NCBI RefSeq assembly: GCF_004000215.1 | Contig: NZ_RBVY01000010.1 | Span: 38,804-102,803, forward strand | Length of the DNA: 64,000 nucleotides | DNA from: Nitratireductor alexandrii | GTDB taxonomy: Bacteria > Pseudomonadota > Alphaproteobacteria > Rhizobiales > Rhizobiaceae | Reading direction: 5' to 3' | In this document: positions 51,648 through 60,802 of the stretch, piece by piece | How the letters are laid out: each line of letters opens with the position of its first letter | Numbering within the stretch: the first letter of the stretch is position 1 | Translations under genes and position numbers: made by a program | Notes under the pieces: model-generated | The model's database searches: none | The model's input: only the letters and a program-made list of their open reading frames with translations | What the model was told of the DNA's origin: nothing

Positions 51648-52700
51648 TTAGGACAACAGCCTCGTCAGACTCAGTTGCTGGATGCGCGCGGTCAGCGCGT
51701 AGGAGGTTTCGATCTGGCTGATCAGCGCGTTGACGCGCGTGGCCGCCTCGAACGGGTCCACGCCCTGCATGTCGTTCAGGAAGCCGTTGAAGATATCGAC
51801 CTGCATGGACAGGTGCTCGCTGGCGCTCTTGATGCGCTGTTCGGTGAAGCCGGTGGCGGCCTGCACCTGGGCGATGTCGCCCATCGCCTCGGTGACCAGG
51901 TAGGTTGCGGTCTCGGCGACGGCCACCAGAGCGCCTTCGTTCAAAGCGCTCGAATAGAGATCGTCGACAATTGTGGCGGCCATGGCGAGTTTGCGTATGC
52001 CGTCGATATTGGCGCTGACGGACGTCTCCACGGTTTCGTTGAGCGCGATACGCGTCGATATCCCCTGATCGGTGGCGCTCGACCAGTTGGCCTCCCAGCC
52101 CGCGCCGAGAAATTCCGCTGCGGCGGGCCCGTCCAGGAAGGCCTTGATGGCGGGGCCGTCGAGAGCGGTGGCGGCGGGATCGTCCTGGGCAAAGCCGAAA
52201 TGCGCCAGGAACGCCGCGTCGAAGGCGGTCTTGGCGGCCGAGGGCGGATCGGCGCGATAGTCGGCGAGCGGCAGCACGTCGGTATTGACGCCGGCGAACA
52301 AATGCTCGCCGTTGAAACTGGAATTGACGATCCCGGTCAGCGCTTCGCCCATGACCACACCCGCCTGCCGGGTGGTGGCCGGATTGGAATCGCCCGAGAC
52401 GGCCGCGGTCAGCGCGGACAGGAAGGTCGACCCCGCTTCCGAAATCCGGCTCAGTGAATCCTGGGTCGCGGCGAGACGCGACGACACCAGCGTGTTGGAA
52501 CTGACGATCGATTCGAGCCGACCGACGTCCCGCGCCAGCGACACCGCCTGTCCGGTGCGGATGCCGAGCGCCAGGCCGACATCGGCGACCTTGCCCGACT
52601 GGGCCTCCTTCTGGCCGCTCACGAGTTCACTTTGCATCCGCAGCAAAGAGTGCCTGAGCGCCTGGGAAATTGCCTGGGAGGAGACGTAGGAAACTTTCAC
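51648..52700 (-). CDS. flgL: Hook-filament junction protein FlgL
   Basis: A 350-residue flagellin-like junction protein. The N-terminal helix (SSQAISQALRHSLLRMQSEL) and C-terminal helix (AATRVNALISQIETSYALTARI) form the paired coiled coils of the D0/D1 core. It joins FlgK to the flagellin filament. Located right after flgK with a 7-nt gap. Confidence 0.9.
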   Translation of the reverse strand: MKVSYVSSQAISQALRHSLLRMQSELVSGQKEAQSGKVADVGLALGIRTGQAVSLARDVGRLESIVSSNTLVSSRLAATQDSLSRISEAGSTFLSALTAAVSGDSNPATTRQAGVVMGEALTGIVNSSFNGEHLFAGVNTDVLPLADYRADPPSAAKTAFDAAFLAHFGFAQDDPAATALDGPAIKAFLDGPAAAEFLGAGWEANWSSATDQGISTRIALNETVETSVSANIDGIRKLAMAATIVDDLYSSALNEGALVAVAETATYLVTEAMGDIAQVQAATGFTEQRIKSASEHLSMQVDIFNGFLNDMQGVDPFEAATRVNALISQIETSYALTARIQQLSLTRLLS

Positions 52701-52707
52701 GGCTGCC

Positions 52708-54159
52708 TCACACCACGTCCAACAGGGTCGCCATCATCTGGTCGACGGTGCGGATCAACCGGGCCGACGCCTCGTAGGCGTGTTCGAGATCGAGCAGAAG
52801 CGACATCTCGACGTCGATATTGACGCCGGTTTCGTTCGACAGCGCTTCGGCGGTCCTCACTTTCAGGGCGCTTGTCGTCATTTCGGCATTCGAGGCGGTC
52901 TGGCGACTTGCCTCGATCCAGCCGATCGCGCCGCTGGCGAATTCCGTGACGCTGACATTGGTGGCGAGCCCGGCGGCGGGATCGAAGGCGATCGGGTCGC
53001 CGAGCCGGTCGCCGTAGTCGATCAGAAGGTCGGCGTAGGAGGCGCCGCCCGGATTGGCGACATAGGCGGCTCCGTTGGCGCCGCCGTCGCGCAACAGGGC
53101 CGGATTGCCGCCGACGTCGGAATCGAACGCCGGATTGAGGGAGATCGAATAGGCCAGCCCCGTGGTGGTTGTCCCTGCCGGCGGCAGGGCCGGGCCGCCG
53201 GCCCATGTGAACAGCCCGGCAAGCGGGGGCGCGCCCGCGCCGGTGCGGTCGGTCTCGGCGAATGCGGCGATGGCGCCGCGCGCGATCTCGTCGAGCTGCG
53301 TCTGCAAGGTCGTGGCGACGTCGTCGCGCAGGGCGACGACGCTGGCAAGCCGTCCCGAAACCGCGCCGTTCTTGTCGGGCCGCAACGGAACGCCGTCTAT
53401 GTAGACGGATTTGCCGCCGATGCCCGGCGCGAAGGCGGTGGTGCTCTCGAAAGACACGGCGCGCGGCCTGGTCTCGAACAAGGTGGCGCCGTCGGCGGTG
53501 GTGATGACCATGTCGTCATTGGCGCGCGAGAAGGTCGAGACGGGAATATGGTCGGATATCTGCTTGAGGATCGCATCGCGCTGATCGAGCGCGTCGGAGG
53601 CGTCGCGCCCGGTCGCGCGGGCGGCGATCACCGATTTGTTGGCAATCTCGAAATCGGCGAGCAGGCTGTTGAGGTCGTTGACCGCGAGCCCGATTTCCAC
53701 ATCCATATTGGTGCGGAACGTCTGGATCTGGGCGCTGCCATTGTTGAGCGAATGGACGAACTGACGCGCGGCGTCGAGCGCCCCCTCGGCGACGGTGGCG
53801 CTCGACGGGCTGGTCGCATAGAGCTGCAGGGCTTCCTGAAGCTTGCCGAGCGCGGTTGCGGGAGAGGCGGCATTGTCGGCGCCGTTGACCGAAATCGCGA
53901 GCGTGTCGAGGCCGGCAAGCAACTGCTTTTGTGCTTCCCACGACGAGGAGGCGGCCAGGTTCTGCCGGAAAAGGGCCTCGGCCGCCGCGCGCCGGATTTC
54001 GGCGACGCGAACGCCGGGCGCGTCGCTCGACAGAACGGCGGAGCGGCGAGAATAGTCGGGATTGGAGGCATTGGTGACGTTTTGCGAGACGATGCTGGTC
54101 CGCCGCGCCGTCGTCAGCAGCGCGTTCTGCGCGATCCCGAGAGCAGTCGTCAGCGACAT
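52708..54159 (-). CDS. flgK: Hook-filament junction protein FlgK
   Basis: A 483-residue axial protein (first junction protein). The N-terminal signature is ALGIAQNALLTTARRTSIVSQNV, and the C-terminal helix (SLLLDLEHAYEASARLIRTVDQM) is canonical. Follows flgE with a 32-nt gap and is upstream of flgL. Confidence 0.93.
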   Translation of the reverse strand: MSLTTALGIAQNALLTTARRTSIVSQNVTNASNPDYSRRSAVLSSDAPGVRVAEIRRAAAEALFRQNLAASSSWEAQKQLLAGLDTLAISVNGADNAASPATALGKLQEALQLYATSPSSATVAEGALDAARQFVHSLNNGSAQIQTFRTNMDVEIGLAVNDLNSLLADFEIANKSVIAARATGRDASDALDQRDAILKQISDHIPVSTFSRANDDMVITTADGATLFETRPRAVSFESTTAFAPGIGGKSVYIDGVPLRPDKNGAVSGRLASVVALRDDVATTLQTQLDEIARGAIAAFAETDRTGAGAPPLAGLFTWAGGPALPPAGTTTTGLAYSISLNPAFDSDVGGNPALLRDGGANGAAYVANPGGASYADLLIDYGDRLGDPIAFDPAAGLATNVSVTEFASGAIGWIEASRQTASNAEMTTSALKVRTAEALSNETGVNIDVEMSLLLDLEHAYEASARLIRTVDQMMATLLDVV

Positions 54160-54191
54160 TCCAAAGCTCTTTCCGACAAAGACACGCCAGA

Positions 54192-55451
54192 CTACCTCTT
54201 AAGGTTAACCAAAATGTCCATCAGCTCGGAGCCGGTCTGGAAAACCTTGGAATTGGCGGTGTAGCTGCGCTGCGATTCGATCATCGCGGTCAGTTCCTCG
54301 CCGATATCGACATTGGAGGCTTCCAGCGCGCCCGAGCGCACCGCCCCGAAGCCGCCTTCGCCGGCGAAGCCGAGAAAGACGTCGCCCGAGGAGGTGCTCT
54401 GGCTGTAGACATTGCCGCTCTCGACATTCAGCCGGTCGGGGCTGCGGACATTGGCGAGCGGGATCCGGTAGAGCTCCTGCAGCGTGCCGTTTTCGTACTG
54501 GGCGTAGACCGTGCCGTCGCCGTCGATCTTGACTTCCTTCATGGCGCTGGCCGCGCTGCCATTGACGTTGGAGTCGCCGGGAATGTAGCCGGCCGACAAC
54601 TGGCTGAGCGTGGAAAAGTCGAGGTCGAGCGTTTCTCCGCCCGGGATCGGGATCTGGATATCGTCGGCGCTGGCGGTGGCAAGCTGGCCGGTCGTGCCGT
54701 CGAAGGTGAGCGTCTCGGTCGCCAGCGGACCCGTGGCATAGGGGAAGCCGGTCGTCGGGGCGCCGTCGGCCTGATTGTAGACGGCCACCTCCCATTCGTT
54801 CGCCGCCGTCTTGGTGAAATAGATGTCGAGCAGGACCTCGCCGCCTAGGCTGTCATAGGTGACCATCGAGGTCTTGTTGGTGAATGTCGCGCCCGGCGCG
54901 TTGGTGGAGGGGAGGTCTGCGGCGGGCACGACCGCGGCGCCGGCCGGCAGGTTGGCCGAGAAACGCCCGAACGTGCTCGGAATGGCGGTCAGCGCCTGCT
55001 GAAGAACCTGGATCGGCTCGAGCCCGGCGAAGGAATTGCTGACCGGGGTCGGCGTGCCGTTTTCGAAACTGTAGCCCATCAGGTAGAAGCCGGCCGCGTT
55101 GACCAGACGGCCCTCGTCGTCGGGCACGAAGGAGCCGGCGCGCGTCAGGAAGGGTTGGCCGGCGGTATCCTGCACCACGAAGAAGCCGTTGCCGTAAAGG
55201 GCAAGGTCGGTTGCCGACGGCGTGTACTGGATGACGCCCTGGCGCGAGACGGCCGAGCGGACGTTCGACACCACGCCGCCGGAGGAATAGCTGCCTTCAC
55301 CGCTGGCGATCACCAGGGTGGAGAACTCCGTCATCGATTTCTTATAGCCGTTGGTGTTGGCGTTGGCGATGTTGTCGGCGACCGTGCCGAGCCGGTTGGA
55401 TTGGCCCTGCATTCCGGATACGCCGGTCCGCATCATCCCGTAAAGGCTCAT
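54192..55451 (-). CDS. flgE: Flagellar hook protein FlgE
   Basis: Main hook subunit, 419 residues, typical of rhizobial FlgE. The N-terminus (RTGVSGMQGQSNRLGTVADN) and the C-terminus (IGEELTAMIESQRSYTANSK) form the D0 core. Starts the hook-filament unit, 143 nt after the rem stop. Confidence 0.94.
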   Translation of the reverse strand: MSLYGMMRTGVSGMQGQSNRLGTVADNIANANTNGYKKSMTEFSTLVIASGEGSYSSGGVVSNVRSAVSRQGVIQYTPSATDLALYGNGFFVVQDTAGQPFLTRAGSFVPDDEGRLVNAAGFYLMGYSFENGTPTPVSNSFAGLEPIQVLQQALTAIPSTFGRFSANLPAGAAVVPAADLPSTNAPGATFTNKTSMVTYDSLGGEVLLDIYFTKTAANEWEVAVYNQADGAPTTGFPYATGPLATETLTFDGTTGQLATASADDIQIPIPGGETLDLDFSTLSQLSAGYIPGDSNVNGSAASAMKEVKIDGDGTVYAQYENGTLQELYRIPLANVRSPDRLNVESGNVYSQSTSSGDVFLGFAGEGGFGAVRSGALEASNVDIGEELTAMIESQRSYTANSKVFQTGSELMDILVNLKR

Positions 55452-55594
55452 TGCAACTTCTCCTCGTGGTCAGCACCGCTTCCTGACAGGCTATCGTTCC
55501 TGACTTGCGCGAAACTGTCTTGGGCACAAAGGCCTGGCCAAGGCCGGTGCCGGGGGCTGCCTTTGCCGCCGTGCGGCGGCCGGGGCCGACCCGG

Positions 55595-56263
55595 TCACAC
55601 GTTCAGCCGATATCCGAGGAAACGCTTTGAATCGATCGGATCGGTGCCGATCCGCTCGCGCAATTTCTTGCGCAGCTTGCTGACATGGCTTTCGACGACG
55701 TTTTCCTCGACCTCGTCGTCGAAAATTCCGTAAATCGCGTTGAAAAGCTGGGTTTTCGTCACCCGCCGCCCGCGATTGCTGGCAAGATATTCGAGAATGC
55801 GTCGCTCACGGCGCGGCAATGGCAACGGCGTGCCGTCGATCTCGGGATCCTTGCCGTTGGTGTAGATGCGCAGCTTGCCGATCTCGGTGTGGGCCGCCTC
55901 GTCTTGCGCCCGCCGGCGGATCGCCGCGATCCGAGCCAGGATTTCGCGAATATGCACGGGCTTGCGAACGACGTCGTCGACGCCGAGCTCGAACAGCCGC
56001 AACGTGTTTTCCAACGAATGATGATCGCTGAGCGCGATCACCGGAGCCCCGCTGCGTTCGCGCAAGGCCCGTGGTGAGACAGGATGGCTGTCGCATTCGC
56101 CGATCAGGAACGCGCCGACCGCCTTGAGGTCGTCCTCGGCCGCCGTCGATACCCATTCGCCGAACTCGCTGGCGCAAAAGCCAGCGCTGGGGACACCTTC
56201 TCTACCGAAAAGCGAAGAATATCCCTCTTTTACTCGATCACGCTCATCCACAATCACAATCAT
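55595..56263 (-). CDS. rem: Flagellar transcriptional activator Rem
   Basis: An OmpR-type orphan regulator of exponential-phase motility genes in rhizobia. 222 residues: receiver-like domain (about 1-115) and winged-helix DNA-binding domain (about 125-220; [12 protein letters not shown]...[15 protein letters not shown]...KRFLGYR). The region matches S. meliloti Rem closely. The receiver lacks a clear phospho-acceptor Asp at the usual position (the strand ends [10 protein letters not shown]), so it is probably not phosphorylated. Start preceded by GGAGGG. In rhizobia VisNR controls rem; visN and visR are not in this window. Confidence 0.93.
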   Translation of the reverse strand: MIVIVDERDRVKEGYSSLFGREGVPSAGFCASEFGEWVSTAAEDDLKAVGAFLIGECDSHPVSPRALRERSGAPVIALSDHHSLENTLRLFELGVDDVVRKPVHIREILARIAAIRRRAQDEAAHTEIGKLRIYTNGKDPEIDGTPLPLPRRERRILEYLASNRGRRVTKTQLFNAIYGIFDDEVEENVVESHVSKLRKKLRERIGTDPIDSKRFLGYRLNV

Positions 56264-56387
56264 CGGCCCGCCCTCCGAATCAGTTTCATGGTTCGCCGGA
56301 CAAAGGCGTAACCGGTGGCGGGAATCACCGGCAACTGTGATTTCTTGTATGTATCAATTTGGGATTCGGGTGCCGCGCTTCACAGGC

Positions 56388-56407
56388 TTGTCCACAGCTT
56401 GTCCACA
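56388..56407 (+). promoter_or_regulatory. Two tandem DnaA-box-like motifs upstream of rem
   Basis: TTGTCCACA occurs at 56388-56396 and 56399-56407, 11 bp start to start (one helix turn), in the 190-bp gap upstream of rem. Each differs from the consensus TTATCCACA at one base. DnaA binding is speculative. Confidence 0.35.
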
Positions 56408-56453
56408 GAAGTGGCCGGCGTTTGCGGTGCCGGAATCCTGCAGTGTCATGCAC

Positions 56454-57011
56454 TTATTGATTGCAGAATGCGCGTGCGTTTGCGGTCCAGCGGCCGAACC
56501 CGGTTGCAACCATGTTTTGGATCACGCGACACACATAGCGCTTTTGCGCGGGGTCGTTGTCGGGACCGGCATGATACCGCGCCACGGCCATCGACCAGCT
56601 CGTGTGGCGCTTTTTCAGCCTGGCCAGAAACCGGGCGGCGTAGTCGACATTGCGGCGCGGGTCGAGCATGTCCGCCACGCCGGAGAAGCGGTCGCGATGA
56701 TAATAATGGTTGATCTGCATGCAGCCGAGATCGATCAGCGTGGCGCCCTCCGATCGCGCCTTGGTGAAGGCACGGATCGCCGTCGCCTTGTCATGGGCGA
56801 AGACAGCCCGCCCCTCGATGTTCAGCGCAAAGGGTTGAAGGCTTCCCTTGCGTCCGGTTTCCGTCAGGCCCACAGCATATAGTATGCCGGCGGGCACGCC
56901 GTATTTTTCGGCCGCGCGCAGGATCTCGCCCTCGCAGGGGTTCGCCGCCGCCGGTTCAGATGTAAATGCCGCCAGAAGCAGAACCGGAATCGCCAGTGCG
57001 CGCATCCGCAT
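56454..57011 (-). CDS. Lytic transglycosylase (SLT family) of the flagellar cluster
   Basis: A periplasmic cell-wall lyase of 185 residues: signal peptide (about 1-24), catalytic Glu in GLTETGRKG, GCMQIN and ARYHAG, the SLT hallmarks. It may open a path through peptidoglycan for the flagellar rod, replacing the muramidase missing from the FlgJ-type gene. The start is placed at 57011 (AGAAGG 8 nt upstream), overlapping the fliK stop region. Located between fliK and rem. Confidence 0.88.
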   Translation of the reverse strand: MRMRALAIPVLLLAAFTSEPAAANPCEGEILRAAEKYGVPAGILYAVGLTETGRKGSLQPFALNIEGRAVFAHDKATAIRAFTKARSEGATLIDLGCMQINHYYHRDRFSGVADMLDPRRNVDYAARFLARLKKRHTSWSMAVARYHAGPDNDPAQKRYVCRVIQNMVATGFGRWTANARAFCNQ

Positions 57012-58200
57012 TCGAGCCACCTTCTTGCCTGTCGTGCCTTGACTGATCGCCCGTCTGGGAGCGGTTTTCGTTTTGCTCGCGCGCGCCGGGCGAAAATCCT
57101 GGCGAGCCGTTGCCGTCGCGTGCCGAAAGGCCGGCCTGCGCCGTCTGGGCGGAGGCGGGCTGCTGGACGATCGACACGTCGTCGACCTTGAAGCCGAGGC
57201 CGCGCAAAGAGGTCGTCAGGGCGTCGCGCTCGGCCGAAAGCCGCTGAAACGCCTCGGCATTGTCGACGCTAATTTCTACCGTAAGTTGTTCTCCCTGGGT
57301 GCGCAGGCGCGCGTTCACCGTCCCCAGGGATAGCGGCTGAAGCTGAATCGTGAGATCGCGGACCGGCGCCTGCCACTTGACTCCGGGCGTATCCGGGGGG
57401 CTGGCGGCGGCGCGCGCAAATTCGCTCATGCCGCGGTCGGCGGCGATCGATTTCGCCAGCGCGGAGACGGTTTCGCCCGGCTGGGCGGGACCGAGGCCGA
57501 TATGGCTGGTCTCGGCGAGCACCTTGATCTTGATCGGCAGCGGCTCGGCCGGCTCGCCGGCCATCGGTGTCGCGGCCCGGCCGGCCGGGCCGGCTTCCTG
57601 CGCGGCCGCGCGCGGCTGGTCGGCGCGCGGCGCGTCCTCTCCGCTCTCGGCCGGCACGGTCTCGCCGACGCGCATTTGCGTGGAAGGCGCCCTGCGGTCG
57701 TCGCCGCCCGCGTTTGGCGCAGCCTGTCCGGCGAGGCCCGGACCGCCGGTGCGACGGGGCGCCTCGGCCGTGGCCAAGGGCACTGGCGGCACGATCGCGG
57801 CCGGCTCGGCGCCCTCGCCGACCGGTTGGTCTTCGGCCGGTTTTTCCTCGGGCGCGGTCGTGTCGTCCTGGTGCTCGCCGGCGGCGGCCGCGCGCAGGGC
57901 AAGGCCCGGATGACGCAGCAGGGCGAACGGACCCTCGACAGGTGCCGGCAAAAGTTCGCGGCGCTGCGCGTCCTCGGCGCGGGCGTTTTCGGCCGGCTGG
58001 CGTTTGTCCGCGGCCGTGTCGTCCGGGTCGGCCAAGCGGCGTGCCGCTGGCTCTTCCGGGTCGTTGCCGGGCTTGGGCGCTTTGTTGGGCCCGCGCTGCA
58101 GGATGCCGGAAAAGGCGTCGTCCTGCGGCTCCCCGTCGCGGCGCGCGAGACGCGCATTGGCCAGCGGCAGGGCGGCGGCCGGGCCGGAAATTTCTGTCAT
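56956..58200 (-). CDS. fliK: Hook-length control protein FliK (formerly MotD)
   Basis: Determines hook length and switches export specificity. 414 residues: a long Pro/Ala/Glu-rich disordered N-terminus (about 1-290) and the conserved C-terminal FliK domain (about 300-380: PLSLGTVNARLRTQGEQLTVEISV). In S. meliloti this gene was named motD and later recognised as FliK. It overlaps motC by 4 nt. Confidence 0.88.
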   Translation of the reverse strand: MTEISGPAAALPLANARLARRDGEPQDDAFSGILQRGPNKAPKPGNDPEEPAARRLADPDDTAADKRQPAENARAEDAQRRELLPAPVEGPFALLRHPGLALRAAAAGEHQDDTTAPEEKPAEDQPVGEGAEPAAIVPPVPLATAEAPRRTGGPGLAGQAAPNAGGDDRRAPSTQMRVGETVPAESGEDAPRADQPRAAAQEAGPAGRAATPMAGEPAEPLPIKIKVLAETSHIGLGPAQPGETVSALAKSIAADRGMSEFARAAASPPDTPGVKWQAPVRDLTIQLQPLSLGTVNARLRTQGEQLTVEISVDNAEAFQRLSAERDALTTSLRGLGFKVDDVSIVQQPASAQTAQAGLSARDGNGSPGFSPGAREQNENRSQTGDQSRHDRQEGGSNADARTGDSGSASGGIYI

Positions 58201-59519
58201 GGGCGTTCCACCTCTTGTTGTTCTTCCAGCATGCGGTCGATGGCCTCGAGTTTTTCGCGCACCGAGGTGACGAGTTCGGAGCCTTGCCGGTAGGCCTCGT
58301 CGTCTTCGCCGGGTGCGGCGGCGGTCTCGGTCGCCGCCGGGCCGGGTTCGTCCGTGGCCGGCACCGTCGGTTCGGCGGTCGGTTCGGGCAGCGGCGCGAC
58401 GGCGGCCTCGGCGGGCGGCTCGGCCGGGGCCACGAGCCGGGGCGCGGGTCCGGGTGCTTGCGCGTCGGGCGCTGGCCCCGCCGGTGCCGCCGGCGGGGCC
58501 AGCATCTCGGCCGCGATCGCGCGCGCGGCCTGGAAAAGACGCCGGTCGCGCGGCGACAAGGCGGCCGGATCGACCTTTTCGAGGGTCGCCACGACATCGC
58601 GGGCGTTTTCCGAGGTGATCGAGGCAAGGGCGGCGTAGAGCACCGCGCGCGGGTCTTCCGGCTCGTCGGTCTTGCGGGCCACCTCGCGCGCCCTGGTGGA
58701 GGCGAAGGCGGACCGTTCTGTCTGTCCCTTGATGGTGCTGCGGCGCGCCAACCGCAGATAGATCGCCTCCTGCTGGGCGGGGCGCATCAGCGACACGATG
58801 CGGTCGATCTCCCGCGTGCCGATGCGGTCATGAAAGGCGACGAGACCCTCGACGAAGGCGTCGGCGAATTCGCTGGCATAGGGCGAGCGCAGGAAGCGGC
58901 GCGTATATTGCTCGGCCACCGTCATGAAGCGCTCGGGCTGGTTGAGCGTGATGCAGGCCGGCAGCGAGCGCCGCAGCGCGGCCTCCTCGACCAGCGTGCC
59001 GGGCGCGAGCAGCCGCGCCTGGTCCATGAAACCCAGAGCCGTGCCCGGCTGGCTGAGCGCGACGATCGAGCCCTTCACCAGCGCCAGATAGGCGCCAACC
59101 TCGGGGTCGAGCGCCATCGGGTCGATATCGGCCAGCGCCTGGGCGGCCTTCGGCAACTGGCCGCGCATATAGGCCAGAACGCCCAGCCCGAGCGCGCGGT
59201 CGGTGCCGGCCGGCATGGTGCGCGACAGCACCACGTCGAGCGTGGCCGGATTGCCGCCGCTCATCGCGTAGACCATCAGCGCGGTGAAGTTGCGGCGGTC
59301 TTCGAACTCCTTGCGGGTCACGGCCCGGAAGCGCTCGTCGGTGAGCTCGAGCAGCTTGCGCTGCATGGGCAGGGCGGCATGATCGCCGCGTGCCAGACGG
59401 TCCTGCACCAGTTGCAGCGACCGGACCACCTTGAACGGCGCCATCGCAGCGCCTTGGGCGATCGCGGTTGCCGGACCTGTCGCGATCAGCGCGCCGAGCA
59501 GAACCAGGCGGGCGATCAC
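58197..59519 (-). CDS. motC: Motility protein MotC (periplasmic)
   Basis: Rhizobium-specific periplasmic chaperone of MotB, needed for stator function. 440 residues: signal peptide (about 1-24), helical repeat domain, and a Pro/Ala-rich stretch (about 350-400) before a short coiled coil. The start is a GTG at 59519 overlapping the motB stop (GTGA). Together with motB and fliK it forms the rhizobial motB-motC-motD order. Confidence 0.9.
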   Translation of the reverse strand: MIARLVLLGALIATGPATAIAQGAAMAPFKVVRSLQLVQDRLARGDHAALPMQRKLLELTDERFRAVTRKEFEDRRNFTALMVYAMSGGNPATLDVVLSRTMPAGTDRALGLGVLAYMRGQLPKAAQALADIDPMALDPEVGAYLALVKGSIVALSQPGTALGFMDQARLLAPGTLVEEAALRRSLPACITLNQPERFMTVAEQYTRRFLRSPYASEFADAFVEGLVAFHDRIGTREIDRIVSLMRPAQQEAIYLRLARRSTIKGQTERSAFASTRAREVARKTDEPEDPRAVLYAALASITSENARDVVATLEKVDPAALSPRDRRLFQAARAIAAEMLAPPAAPAGPAPDAQAPGPAPRLVAPAEPPAEAAVAPLPEPTAEPTVPATDEPGPAATETAAAPGEDDEAYRQGSELVTSVREKLEAIDRMLEEQQEVERP

Positions 59520-60802
59520 CCTTTCGTCTCCAGGACGATTTCGATACGCCGGTTGCGGTCGTCGAACGGATCCTCGGGCACCTTGAGCTGGCGGTCGGCA
59601 TACCCGGTGACTTCGCGAATCCGCCTTTCGTCGAGGCCGCCGCGCACCAGCATGTAATAGGCGGAGTGGGCACGGGCGGTCGAAAGCCGCCAATTGTCGT
59701 AATCCTTGCTGCGGAACGGCCTACCGTCGGTGTGGCCGTTGATCGCGATCGCGCCCTTGTGCGTGCTCAGCACCGCGGCGACCTTTTCCATCGCCAGCAC
59801 CAGGTCGCGGCGCGGAACGGCGGAGCCGATCTCGTACATGCCGTAGTCGAGCTGGTCGGTCAGCGACACCATCACGCCGCGCTCCGTCGGAGTCACCGAA
59901 ATGCCGTCATAGATCTTCTCGCCGGTGCCGAAGGCCTCGGCCAGTTCCTCGCTGATCGCCTTGGCTTCCGCCAGTGCGGCGGCGTCGGGTTGTTCGGCTT
60001 CGGCCTTGGCGTCCTCGGTCTTGTCGCCTTCGTCGGCAGCCGCGCCGGCGGTTTCGCTCTGCGCGCCGGCATCGGGGTTTTCGTCGGGTTTTTTCTCGAC
60101 GGTGGGCGCGAACGGATCGTCCTCGAATTCCTGGTGGCGGATGCTGGCGCGCGGGTCGGCGCCGTCGGTCGCGGTCTCGACCTGCGGCGTCTCGAACAGA
60201 TCCGGCTCGCCGGGATCGTCCTGTTCGACCTGCTTGGACCAGAAATCGGGCGCGAACGGATCGCGGTAGGATTCGCCGCCCGAGGCGCCGGTGGCCGCGC
60301 CGGCCGTGTCGGAGCCGCCGTCGCCCTTGGCGCTCAGGTTCTGCAGTTCACCGGATTCGGCGGCGATTTCGGCCAACACGGCGTAGGGGTCGGAAAACAG
60401 ATGCTCGTCCGACGCCGAATCGGTGCTGTCGCCGGCCCTGGCGCTGCGCTCGTCGCCGGTTCCGCTGGCCGAGGGGCCTTCCGACTTGGTGGATTTGTCG
60501 GACTCCTCGTCGCTGTCGGACCCCTGTTCCTTCTGCGGTCCGGAGCCGGCGTCGTCGAGGCCGCGCCGGCTCGAATTGCGATCGACCAGCTTGATCGGGT
60601 TGAAATAGCTGGCGACCGAGACCTTGGTTTCCTCGTTGGCGGCGTTGATCAGCCACATGACCAGGAAGAAACACATCAAAGCGGTCATGAAGTCGGCGAA
60701 GGCGATTTTCCAGACGCCGCCGTGATGGCCGTCGTGATCGTCGCCGCGGGCGTGCTTGACGATGATGATCTCGTGCGGGTGATCGGACTTGTCGGTGGTC
60801 AT
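59516..60802 (-). CDS. motB: Stator protein MotB
   Basis: Stator subunit anchoring the motor to peptidoglycan, 428 residues. One membrane helix with the proton-binding Asp37 in ADFMTALMCFFLVMWL, then a periplasmic linker (about 75-290) rich in Asp, Glu, Ser and Gly, and a C-terminal OmpA-like peptidoglycan-binding domain (about 300-425; GHTDGRPF). The linker looks long for a MotB. Start at 60802 overlaps the upstream gene by 4 nt. motA is not in this window. Confidence 0.93.
   Translation of the reverse strand: MTTDKSDHPHEIIIVKHARGDDHDGHHGGVWKIAFADFMTALMCFFLVMWLINAANEETKVSVASYFNPIKLVDRNSSRRGLDDAGSGPQKEQGSDSDEESDKSTKSEGPSASGTGDERSARAGDSTDSASDEHLFSDPYAVLAEIAAESGELQNLSAKGDGGSDTAGAATGASGGESYRDPFAPDFWSKQVEQDDPGEPDLFETPQVETATDGADPRASIRHQEFEDDPFAPTVEKKPDENPDAGAQSETAGAAADEGDKTEDAKAEAEQPDAAALAEAKAISEELAEAFGTGEKIYDGISVTPTERGVMVSLTDQLDYGMYEIGSAVPRRDLVLAMEKVAAVLSTHKGAIAINGHTDGRPFRSKDYDNWRLSTARAHSAYYMLVRGGLDERRIREVTGYADRQLKVPEDPFDDRNRRIEIVLETKG

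Noticed and set aside
54194..54208. TTAAGGTTAA near the flgE-flgK junction as a CtrA site
   Set aside because: The half-sites are separated by 2 nt, not 7, and it lies across the flgE stop region.
55565..55580. GCCGCC/GGCGGC hairpin after rem as a terminator
   Set aside because: Stem is only 6 bp in very GC-rich DNA and no T-tract follows on the minus strand; it is not convincing.
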